A DNA stretch of 16,794 nt, from positions 1-16,794 of the forward strand of contig JAUWHQ010000244.1 of assembly GCA_030605805.1 (NCBI GenBank), written 5' to 3'. Shown piece by piece: positions 7,442 to 12,473 of this stretch. A program made the position numbers and the translations under genes. The DNA comes from Methanosarcinales archaeon (GTDB lineage Archaea > Halobacteriota > Methanosarcinia > Methanosarcinales > Methanogasteraceae). Position 1 is the stretch's first letter; each line of letters starts with the position of its first letter. Under the pieces are notes generated by a model. The model saw only the letters and a program-made list of their open reading frames with translations. It was not told where the DNA came from and did no database searches.

Positions 7442-7525
7442 AACAAAAATCCTCCTGTTGGTGATCATGTTGTATGAGCATCGGTCGCTCTCGTGTTCAT
7501 GGTCAGATTGACCATTACATTTTTC
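7440..7525 (+). repeat. 86-bp direct repeat, copy 1 (uninterrupted site)
   Basis: 84 of 86 bases are identical to 9662–9747; the differences are A/G at 7467 versus 9689 and T/G at 7520 versus 9742. This copy runs without a break into the hairpin at its left, so it represents the site before intron insertion. Confidence 0.9.
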
Positions 7526-7676
7526 TGATAAGTTTCTTTTCCTGCAGCAAATCCAGATATTTTGTTGCGATATTGAAGTTCGGGTTTGTTTCATACACGA
7601 TCTTGGTTTTGGTTGTACCACTCGAGATCATACCAAGAATTTCAATGACGATATTGAGTCTGCATCTTCGTGTCAT
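7515..7676 (-). pseudogene. Winged-helix regulator fragment (HTH_45-like), 3' end lost
   Basis: 53 residues from MTRRCRLNIVIEILGMISSG, through TKTKIVYETNPNFNIATKYLDLLQEKKLI, to a stop. This matches the start, recognition-helix region and 'L…KLI' turn of small archaeal winged-helix regulators of the PF14947 type, which normally go on with a wing and a helix after 'LI'. That part is missing, and the last codons and stop lie inside the right end of the MITE-like element. So the gene looks truncated by the insertion. The ATG at 7676 is chosen because family members start close to this point and a G-rich AAGGGGGG lies upstream; the frame stays open to 7805, but those extra residues look unrelated. 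Whether the stub still folds is unknown. Confidence 0.6.
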
Positions 7677-8100
7677 GGCAAATTTCCCCCCTTCTTCTGC
7701 CATCCATTCTCCCATCCGCGGGCAGGTGTTGTTGGTAGCAATGATCCGCTGCAATTCCCGTTTCTGTTCATCATCGGCTGATATCAGGAATCTCGCGCCA
7801 TACATCAACCAATAGCACTTCGTTATTGGGAGGCTGTCACGTCATCGGGTGTTACAGAAGATCCTGTGCTGCAGAAGATACGTCCCCCTAAAGCCAGTGT
7901 TGTATATCCAAATCAAAAACAAACCTACATTTCAACTCCATATTCAAAAATAAACCGAAAAATATAAGTATAATGAGGACAGATACTTTATAATGACAAA
8001 TAAAGTCTTATCTGTCCTCAAAGGATGTATCAGTCACATATAATTTAAACTTTCTGATTTTTCAAAAGGTGATCCGGAACCCGGTAAAATCATAACAGAG
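7677..8100. other. Gap with hairpins, no recognised gene
   Basis: AT-rich in its second half. It contains a small hairpin, CCAATA…TATTGG, at 7811–7831 upstream of the winged-helix fragment, and a much longer one at 7975–8019. Several TATA-like stretches (for example around 7961–7973) face the transposase stub. No convincing coding sequence seen. Confidence 0.5.
7975..8019 (+). repeat. 45-base hairpin upstream of the transposase stub
   Basis: GAGGACAGATA (7975–7985) and TATCTGTCCTC (8009–8019) are perfect 11-base arms. The pairing continues as CTTTAT with ATAAAG after a 3-base bulge, leaving a loop of about 8 bases. It lies 82 bases before a transposase N-terminal fragment, so it may be an insertion-sequence end, two ends joined by deletion of the element, or a regulatory structure. 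Confidence 0.7.
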
Positions 8101-8283
8101 ATGTTTACTGAGAGGACACAACCACACAACATAAATGAGAGGCTGGTTCTCCTTCCAGGAAACCATTTCGATCTCGTAAGACCGGTTTGCCCGTTCTGTG
8201 GATCGGATCATGTAATAAAACAAGAGTATTATGAGCGGAATCCAATACTGGGTGAGTTCGGACTATACAACAACAGCCTCCAG
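8101..8283 (+). pseudogene. Transposase N-terminal zinc-ribbon stub
   Basis: The first 55 or so residues, with LVRPVCPFCGSDHVIKQ (C30, C33) and YYERNPILGEFG, look like the first knuckle of the N-terminal zinc ribbon found on archaeal IS transposases, where the phrase 'NPILGEFG' is followed by a second CxxC and the DDE core. Here the similarity stops after GEFGL; the frame runs on to 8433 through a TATA-like stretch and a C-rich tract that cannot be protein of this family. No second CxxC and no DDE domain remain. It is therefore a dead stub. The exact IS family cannot be named from 55 residues. Confidence 0.5.
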
Positions 8284-8325
8284 CTACCAAAAAGCTTATA
8301 TACTTTCACATTGTATTACCACAAG

Positions 8326-8393
8326 TGCGAGCGGGTTACAAACTCTTTTTACCACACTAACCCCCACTCCCCACTCCCCACACCCCGCTCGCA
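8326..8393. repeat. 10-bp inverted repeat enclosing a C/G-rich tract
   Basis: TGCGAGCGGG (8326–8335) and CCCGCTCGCA (8384–8393) are perfect complements around a loop of 48 bases. It lies 27 bases beyond the aroK stop and after the transposase stub, so it could act as a bidirectional 3' end between convergent genes. The loop carries a G-quadruplex motif on the minus strand. Confidence 0.7.
8361..8386 (-). other. Potential G-quadruplex in the aroK 3' region
   Basis: On the plus strand there are C runs of 5, 4, 4 and 4, separated only by ACT, ACT and ACA. On the minus strand, the sense strand of aroK, this gives four G4 runs with 3-base loops, a textbook quadruplex motif, about 34–59 bases after the aroK stop. 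It could form in the DNA or in the aroK mRNA tail. Confidence 0.75.
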
Positions 8394-8419
8394 TAAACCC
8401 CCTTACAATTCATTTTTGC

Positions 8420-9292
8420 TCAACTCTTGTTGACAATTCTTGTCAGTATAACGTCGCCGCCGAGCGCATGCCACGCTTCGCGCAGTTCTTTTATCTGATC
8501 CTGCCTGACCAGCGCTGTATAAGCTGATCCGGTCCCCGAGAGACTCACTCCGGTGACCCCGAGTTCAAGCGCACGCATCGCAACCCCTGTGTCAAATCCC
8601 AGTGCGGCACAGTACAGCAGTCCGTTCAAAGTCATCGCATTCTCAAAGTCGCAAGCGAGCGCAAGCTGATATGCCACCTCCACGAGCGGCGCAACCGCCT
8701 TTGATCGGGCGATGTTTGTATCAGCGGTGAATGCCACCTCTTCTGGCAGGTAAATCAACACATCAGAATCGTACTTGATGTGCGACACCAGTTCCTGCTT
8801 GCGATTGTCGGTGATTACGATCCCGCCGAGCATCGAAGCACACGCATCATCGAACGCGCCGGTGATGCTGACCCCGACATCGAGCGCGGCACGGACACCC
8901 ATGCGGACGGCTTCCATCTGCGGCAGCGTTTTCCCGATTGCATCCAGTGTTGCGAGTACCACTGCGTTGGCAGCCGCAGAACTGCTCTTCAGCCCGCGCG
9001 CGATCGGGATCTCGCTTCGGGTTGTGACCGCGCCATCGCAGGAGTATCCGAATCGGTCCAGCACCAGAGATACACATCGTTCGATCAGAGCGGTGTCATA
9101 AGTAGCGCCATGGCAAGCGTCGCCGATAGTGGCGTTCTCGATTCTGCCAGTGATCCTGCCCCCGTCTCCGGCGCATTCATACAATTCGACATCGGCGGTT
9201 GTCTTCAGATCGATGCAGAATGCAGCACCCTTCCATATCGCAATCGCATTCACGATCGTGCCTGCACCATTTGCGTACGCATGTCCGTGCAT
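8420..9292 (-). CDS. aroK: Archaeal shikimate kinase (GHMP family)
   Basis: 290 residues. Phosphorylates shikimate at O3 in the chorismate pathway; archaea use a GHMP-kinase fold unrelated to bacterial AroK. Seen: NGAGTIVNAIAIWKGAAF at 8–25, the GHMP ATP-binding loop PIARGLKSSSAAANAV at 96–111, TGAFDDACASMLGG at 144–157, and the C-terminal SLSGTGSAYTAL at 250–261. Length and order match archaeal shikimate kinases. The ATG is preceded by a TATA box centred about 28 bases upstream and no Shine–Dalgarno site, which fits a leaderless mRNA. It stands alone, flanked by a transposase stub downstream and a broken UDP-glucose dehydrogenase gene upstream, so it has survived inside a rearranged stretch. 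Confidence 0.94.
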   Translation of the reverse strand: MHGHAYANGAGTIVNAIAIWKGAAFCIDLKTTADVELYECAGDGGRITGRIENATIGDACHGATYDTALIERCVSLVLDRFGYSCDGAVTTRSEIPIARGLKSSSAAANAVVLATLDAIGKTLPQMEAVRMGVRAALDVGVSITGAFDDACASMLGGIVITDNRKQELVSHIKYDSDVLIYLPEEVAFTADTNIARSKAVAPLVEVAYQLALACDFENAMTLNGLLYCAALGFDTGVAMRALELGVTGVSLSGTGSAYTALVRQDQIKELREAWHALGGDVILTRIVNKS

Positions 9293-9314
9293 AATCGGTA
9301 GTACTCTCGATCAA

Positions 9315-9325
9315 CCTTTATACGG
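9315..9325 (-). promoter_or_regulatory. TATA box of aroK (leaderless)
   Basis: CCGTATAAAGG on the minus strand. The centre is about 28 bases from the A of the aroK ATG, so transcription should start at or right next to the start codon. Read on the plus strand, CCTTTATACGG could also serve the divergent UDP-glucose dehydrogenase stub. Confidence 0.6.
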
Positions 9326-9384
9326 ATTTCTAACGCGGCGGGACTGTCACTGCCAGATGAACGAGATATTAATAGTCAGACGAA

Positions 9385-9597
9385 ATGAATCGCATGGACG
9401 TCTCAATCATCGGGACCGGGTATGGTGGAACGGTAACCGGCGCATGTTTTGCAGAACTTGGTCACAACGTTGTCTGTGTCGATATCGATAGCCGGAAGGT
9501 CGAGCAGATCAACGCAGGGATTCCGCCGATCCATGAGCCGGGACTTCCCGAACTTCTGGAGGAGCATGCAGGGAAAACTTCACGTCCGGTTCTGTGA
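9385..9597 (+). pseudogene. UDP-glucose/GDP-mannose dehydrogenase N-terminal stub
   Basis: The first 64 codons encode MDVSIIGTGYGG with the GxGxxG NAD-binding loop, FAELGHNVVCVDID with the acidic residue that holds the ribose, and VEQINAGIPPIHEPGLPELLEEHAGK. This is the N-terminus of nucleotide-sugar 6-dehydrogenases, which oxidise UDP-glucose or similar sugars for cell-surface polymers. Full-length proteins have over 400 residues. Similarity stops at Lys64 (9576), where the sequence becomes the 3' end of a group II intron and the frame ends six codons later. The catalytic Cys domain is absent, so the gene is dead. The start may be at 9385 or 9394. Confidence 0.85.
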
Positions 9598-9661
9598 GGG
9601 GGCTCATAGTAACCTCGGGGCTTAATTGTCCGTGAGAGGTGCGCTATGAGCTCTACTCGAC
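9577..9661 (+). mobile_element. 3' end of a group II intron (part of D5 plus D6)
   Basis: TTCACGTCCGGTTCTGTGAG matches the 3' strand of the catalytic domain V of bacterial-type group II introns and the bases that follow it. Domain VI comes next: GGGCTCATAG (9600–9609) pairs with CTATGAGCTC (9644–9653, one G·U). An unpaired A at 9655 lies seven bases from the end, where the branch-point A belongs, and the intron closes with CTACTCGAC at 9653–9661. The 5' strand of D5, domains I–IV and any reverse transcriptase are missing, so it cannot splice or move. Its 3' boundary is set independently: the following 86 bases occur without the intron at 7440–7525. The left boundary, near 9571–9579, is where UDP-glucose dehydrogenase coding stops. 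Confidence 0.8.
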
Positions 9662-9747
9662 AGAACAAAAATCCTCCTGTTGGTGATCGTGTTGTATGAG
9701 CATCGGTCGCTCTCGTGTTCATGGTCAGATTGACCATTACAGTTTTC
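9662..9747 (+). repeat. 86-bp direct repeat, copy 2 (intron-filled site)
   Basis: Same sequence as 7440–7525 with two substitutions. It starts immediately after the intron's last base, so it is the 3' exon side of an intron that inserted into a second copy of the MITE-like element. The left part of this copy is gone. It ends 48 bases before ubiX and may carry part of the ubiX upstream region. Confidence 0.9.
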
Positions 9748-9795
9748 CAAGTGTTGCTCGATAACTTTACAGTCCCCGCGCCAGAATACCGATGC

Positions 9796-10344
9796 ATGAA
9801 ACTTGTGGTTGGAATCACGGGCGCATCAGGTGTATCGTACGGAATACGCCTCCTGGAGGTCTTGCAGGGCAGAGCGGATACGTATCTGATCCTCACAAGC
9901 GCAGCACGCCAGATCATCGAGATCGAATCAGGGATCGATGTTCGGACGGTTGAAGCGCTCGCAACCAGCGTTCTTTCCGAATACGATTTCACAGCCCCTG
10001 TTGCGAGCGGATCACATCTCTTCGGTGGCATGGTGATCGTGCCGTGCAGCATGAAAACACTTGGGAGCGTGGCAAACGGCATATCCGATACTCTGGTCAC
10101 AAGGACCGCTGATGTCTGCCTAAAAGAGGGTAGAAAGCTGATTTTAGTCCCGAGGGAGACTCCTCTCAGCCTGATCCATATCGAGAATATGCTGCGTGCA
10201 AAACGCGCCGGTGCGGTGATCCTTCCGGCGTGCCCCGGATTCTACCAGAAGCCAGAGACCATCGATGATGTGATCGATATCATCGTCGGGAGGATACTGG
10301 ATCTGATCGGCATCGAGCATGAACTGTATGAACGGTGGGATTGA
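9796..10344 (+). CDS. ubiX: Flavin prenyltransferase UbiX
   Basis: 182 residues, normal length. Joins a dimethylallyl group to FMN to make prenyl-FMN, the cofactor of UbiD-type decarboxylases; in archaea one such user is the decarboxylase of the modified mevalonate pathway. Seen: MKLVVGITGASGVSYG with the FMN loop at 6–12, LTSAA at 33–37, VPCSMKTLGSVANGISDTL at 82–100, VPRETPLSLIHIENM at 118–132 and PACPGFY at 144–150. All are standard UbiX landmarks. The frame is open further upstream into the 86-bp repeat, but the ATG at 9796 gives the conserved N-terminus. No strong binding site is visible. No UbiD gene lies in the window. A small membrane-protein gene and radB follow on the same strand. 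Confidence 0.94.
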   Translation: MKLVVGITGASGVSYGIRLLEVLQGRADTYLILTSAARQIIEIESGIDVRTVEALATSVLSEYDFTAPVASGSHLFGGMVIVPCSMKTLGSVANGISDTLVTRTADVCLKEGRKLILVPRETPLSLIHIENMLRAKRAGAVILPACPGFYQKPETIDDVIDIIVGRILDLIGIEHELYERWD

Positions 10345-10374
10345 TTAATACCCGATCAAAACCATATTTATATC

Positions 10375-10545
10375 ATGTCCAGCAATTTCGAGCAAATATA
10401 CGCAGAGCATCCGGAATGGTTTGGCGAATGGTATGAGCCAGTAACGCTCCTGATTCTTCTGATTGCGCTGGTGCTTATACTTCCTTACATATACATCGAA
10501 CTGTTTGAAGATTACGTGAAGCATCTTTTGGGCAAAAAAAGATAG
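10375..10545 (+). CDS. Small single-span membrane protein, 56 aa
   Basis: A short reading frame: an acidic, aromatic N-terminus (FEQIYAEHPEWFGEWYEP), one hydrophobic segment at about 23–41 (VTLLILLIALVLILPYIYI), then a charged tail ending HLLGKKR. The pattern predicts a membrane helix with the positive tail in the cytoplasm. It starts 30 bases after ubiX, and its TAG stop abuts the GTG start of radB with no gap, which argues for a real, coupled gene. A TATA-like ATATTTATATC ends only a few bases before the ATG, too close to drive this frame. I do not recognise a family, so the function is unknown. Confidence 0.65.
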   Translation: MSSNFEQIYAEHPEWFGEWYEPVTLLILLIALVLILPYIYIELFEDYVKHLLGKKR

Positions 10546-11226
10546 GTGGTGCGAATCATCAGGATTACACGCCTTACATCAGGATGCGAAGTTATTGATG
10601 ATCTGCTCGGCGGTGGATTTGAGAATGGCGTGGTAACACAACTGTTCGGTGCTCCCGGGACTGGTAAGACGAATATATGCCTTCAACTGATCATAGAATG
10701 CGTGAAAAGTGGAAAGAAGGTTGTGTTCATCGATTCGGAGGGATTTTCCCCGGAGCGGTTCGAACAGATCGCGGGCAGCGACGCGTCGGTTATTGCAAAG
10801 GACGTGATCGTATATGAGCCGATAAGCCTTGATCAGCAGTACTCTTCCATAAAAGAACTCGATAAGATCGTCAAAGAGAATGTGGGGCTCATCGTGCTGG
10901 ACTCTGCCACCACGTTCTACCGGCTTGCGCTCGATAATGGGGATAATGTGTCGCTGCGCCGGGTGCTCGCAAATCAGGTTGCGCATCTGCACAGGATCGC
11001 ACGAAAGTATGATATTGCGGTCGTGATCACCAATCAGGTCTACACAGACATCGATTCGAACGAATTGTGCGCGGTTGGCGGAACCATGGTCGAACACCTC
11101 TCAAAGGCGATCATCAGGCTCGAGCATCTCGGCACAGGCAGGCGCCGGGCAACCATCCGGAAGCACCGGTCACGACCAGAGGGCGTCTCCTGCGAGTTCC
11201 TGATCACCCAGCAGGGGGTACGATGA
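10546..11226 (+). CDS. radB: DNA repair and recombination protein RadB
   Basis: 226 residues. RadB is a short archaeal RecA/Rad51 paralogue, essentially the ATPase core without the N-terminal DNA-binding domain of RadA, thought to modulate RadA in recombination. Seen: TSGCEVIDDLLGGGFENGVV at 11–30, Walker A GAPGTGKT at 35–42, IDSEGFSPERFEQIA at 62–76, Walker B LIVLDSAT at 115–122, and ITNQVYTDID near 161–170, all typical of RadB. No ATG is available near the N-terminus. The GTG at 10546 directly follows the upstream stop; a second GTG at 10549 is equally possible, and AGGTG lies at the junction. The 3' end overlaps the next gene by ATGA. Confidence 0.93.
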   Translation: MVRIIRITRLTSGCEVIDDLLGGGFENGVVTQLFGAPGTGKTNICLQLIIECVKSGKKVVFIDSEGFSPERFEQIAGSDASVIAKDVIVYEPISLDQQYSSIKELDKIVKENVGLIVLDSATTFYRLALDNGDNVSLRRVLANQVAHLHRIARKYDIAVVITNQVYTDIDSNELCAVGGTMVEHLSKAIIRLEHLGTGRRRATIRKHRSRPEGVSCEFLITQQGVR

Positions 11227-12158
11227 TCGCCGCTGTAAGCCTGATACAGACGATCGGACTGATCGTGGCAGGTGTGGTGCTTGCAAGCATCATCGTCGAG
11301 ACCAATATCCTTGCTAGATTCAGGGTGTTCACAGCAGGGTTCTGCAGGATATCGAACCTGTCGCACGGGTCGGTGACATCGCTCCTCACATGCGTCATGA
11401 GTTCGACCGGTGGGAAGTCGATGCTTGCCGAATTCTACAACAGGGGCGAGGTTGGCAGGGCAGAGACTGTGCTGACCATCGTGATGAGCACGTTCCCGGT
11501 CGTGGTCGGCGAATCGCTCTTCAGGATACACGCCCCGATCGCGATCGTGCTGCTCGGACATGTGGTCGGCGGAATCTATGTCGGGCTCACGCTCTTCTCT
11601 GCCTTCATACAGACCGCTGGCGCGCTGATCGTCTCAAGGATCATGCTTCCGAAGCGAGAGTGCGCGTTTGAAGAGGGAAATCCGTTGAAACAGGAACTGA
11701 TCGAATTTAACCGGCGAACCATCATGATCGGGCTAAAACAGGCGTATCCGACGCTCAGGAAGATTGTTCCGATCCTGATCATCTCCATGCTTGCAATCGG
11801 GGTGTTGCTCGATCTTGGCGCAGGCGTTTACATCGCGGGAGCATTCGCACCGGTCCTGAACCTTCTGGGTTTGCCAGGTGAGGTTATCTACACGCTGGTC
11901 GCACAGTTCATGCACTTCACTGCCGGCTATGCAACGATGCATACGCTGCTGCTGGAGGGGGTCGTCACCGAAAAACAGGCGATTCTAACGCTTCTTGTTG
12001 GGAGCATGGTTGTCATAACGATGATCTATGTTAAATACAGTTTTTCAATGTATGTCTCGCTATTCGGCAAATTCGGAGTAACGATTACGGCGATCCATTA
12101 CCTTTCCAGCATGATTGCGAAGATCATCACGATTCTGGCGGTGGTAGTCTGGTATTGA
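11223..12158 (+). CDS. Nucleoside-recognition (Gate) domain membrane protein
   Basis: 311 residues, mostly hydrophobic. About eight membrane segments can be seen, including one at 5–25 (SLIQTIGLIVAGVVLASIIVE), several between about 85 and 140, and a C-terminal set ending VVVWY. The phrases LTCVMSSTGGKSMLAEFYNRGEV, STFPVVVGESLF and LLGLPGE…QFMHFTAGYA resemble the archaeal membrane proteins assigned to the nucleoside-recognition/Gate family (COG3366 type). Substrate and direction of transport are not known for these archaeal members. The ATG overlaps the radB stop (ATGA, 11223–11226), so it is translationally coupled to radB. The downstream neighbour is convergent. Confidence 0.7.
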   Translation: MIAAVSLIQTIGLIVAGVVLASIIVETNILARFRVFTAGFCRISNLSHGSVTSLLTCVMSSTGGKSMLAEFYNRGEVGRAETVLTIVMSTFPVVVGESLFRIHAPIAIVLLGHVVGGIYVGLTLFSAFIQTAGALIVSRIMLPKRECAFEEGNPLKQELIEFNRRTIMIGLKQAYPTLRKIVPILIISMLAIGVLLDLGAGVYIAGAFAPVLNLLGLPGEVIYTLVAQFMHFTAGYATMHTLLLEGVVTEKQAILTLLVGSMVVITMIYVKYSFSMYVSLFGKFGVTITAIHYLSSMIAKIITILAVVVWY

Positions 12159-12473
12159 GGTGTTTTCTGGAGATAGGCGTTACTAATCAACTGTGCATAA
12201 ATAATTTAGACAATTCAAGTGGCTTACGGTATGGTATTGTTATAATCAATAAAATCCAGATAGTTTCATTGAATATCTGCCGATAGAGTTTCCGTGGTAA
12301 CCACATCTGCGTTTATCCGCGGTTAATTATCTAACATCGTGGTTCTGATAAATAGAGTTCTCCAATCAACCGCAGATGCACGCGGATGAACGCAGATGGG
12401 ATTAATGTTGGTATCCCCTTAATATTCGTGATATAGAACTCATGATTGCACACACCTAAAGCGGCTCCGGCGA
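12159..12473. other. Gap between convergent genes with repeats
   Basis: AT-rich, no gene recognised. It holds the 3' ends of the Gate-domain gene and of thiI, a GTGGT-A-ACCAC palindrome at 12294–12304, and a larger inverted repeat at 12304–12398. Confidence 0.6.
12304..12398. repeat. Imperfect inverted repeat of the CATCTGCGTT type
   Basis: Left arm 12304–12324 reads CATCTGCGTTTATCCGCGGT; right arm 12368–12398 carries AACCGCAGATG and CGCGGATGAACGCAGATG. The reverse complement of the right arm matches the left except for one substitution and an extra internal GCATCTGC unit. CATCTGCGTT/ATCCGCGG units are scattered intergenically in many prokaryotic genomes. Its place between convergent genes fits a 3'-end or spacer repeat. 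Confidence 0.65.

Larger units (their letters stand above)
7336..7525. mobile_element. MITE-like element with 11-bp terminal inverted repeats
   Basis: TGTAATGGTCA at 7336–7346 and its exact complement TGACCATTACA at 7509–7519 enclose about 160 bases with no plausible gene. Matches continue weakly inward and outward, so the true ends may be a few bases out. Inside is a strong hairpin (7399–7441), and near the right end ATGGTCA-GAT-TGACCAT forms another. The right 86 bases occur again at 9662–9747. A short non-coding, repeated element with inverted ends fits a miniature inverted-repeat transposable element; no target duplication is obvious. It abuts the 3' end of a truncated winged-helix gene, which it seems to have broken. 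Confidence 0.55.

Noticed and set aside
8284..8433. Continuation of the transposase frame
   Set aside because: Runs through a TATA-like stretch and a C-rich quadruplex tract into antisense of aroK; open only by chance.
9533..9593. Complete domain V formed by GAGCCGG in the dehydrogenase and CCGGTTC in the intron
   Set aside because: The enclosed 40-odd bases are clear dehydrogenase coding sequence and far longer than a normal 34-base D5, so the pairing is probably coincidental.
9462..10100. Minus-strand frame opposite ubiX
   Set aside because: Shadow frame of ubiX and of the dehydrogenase stub; no domain.
10361..10373. TATA-like ATATTTATATC as the promoter of the small membrane protein
   Set aside because: It ends right before the ATG, so transcription would start inside the gene; it might serve radB instead, but that is not supported.
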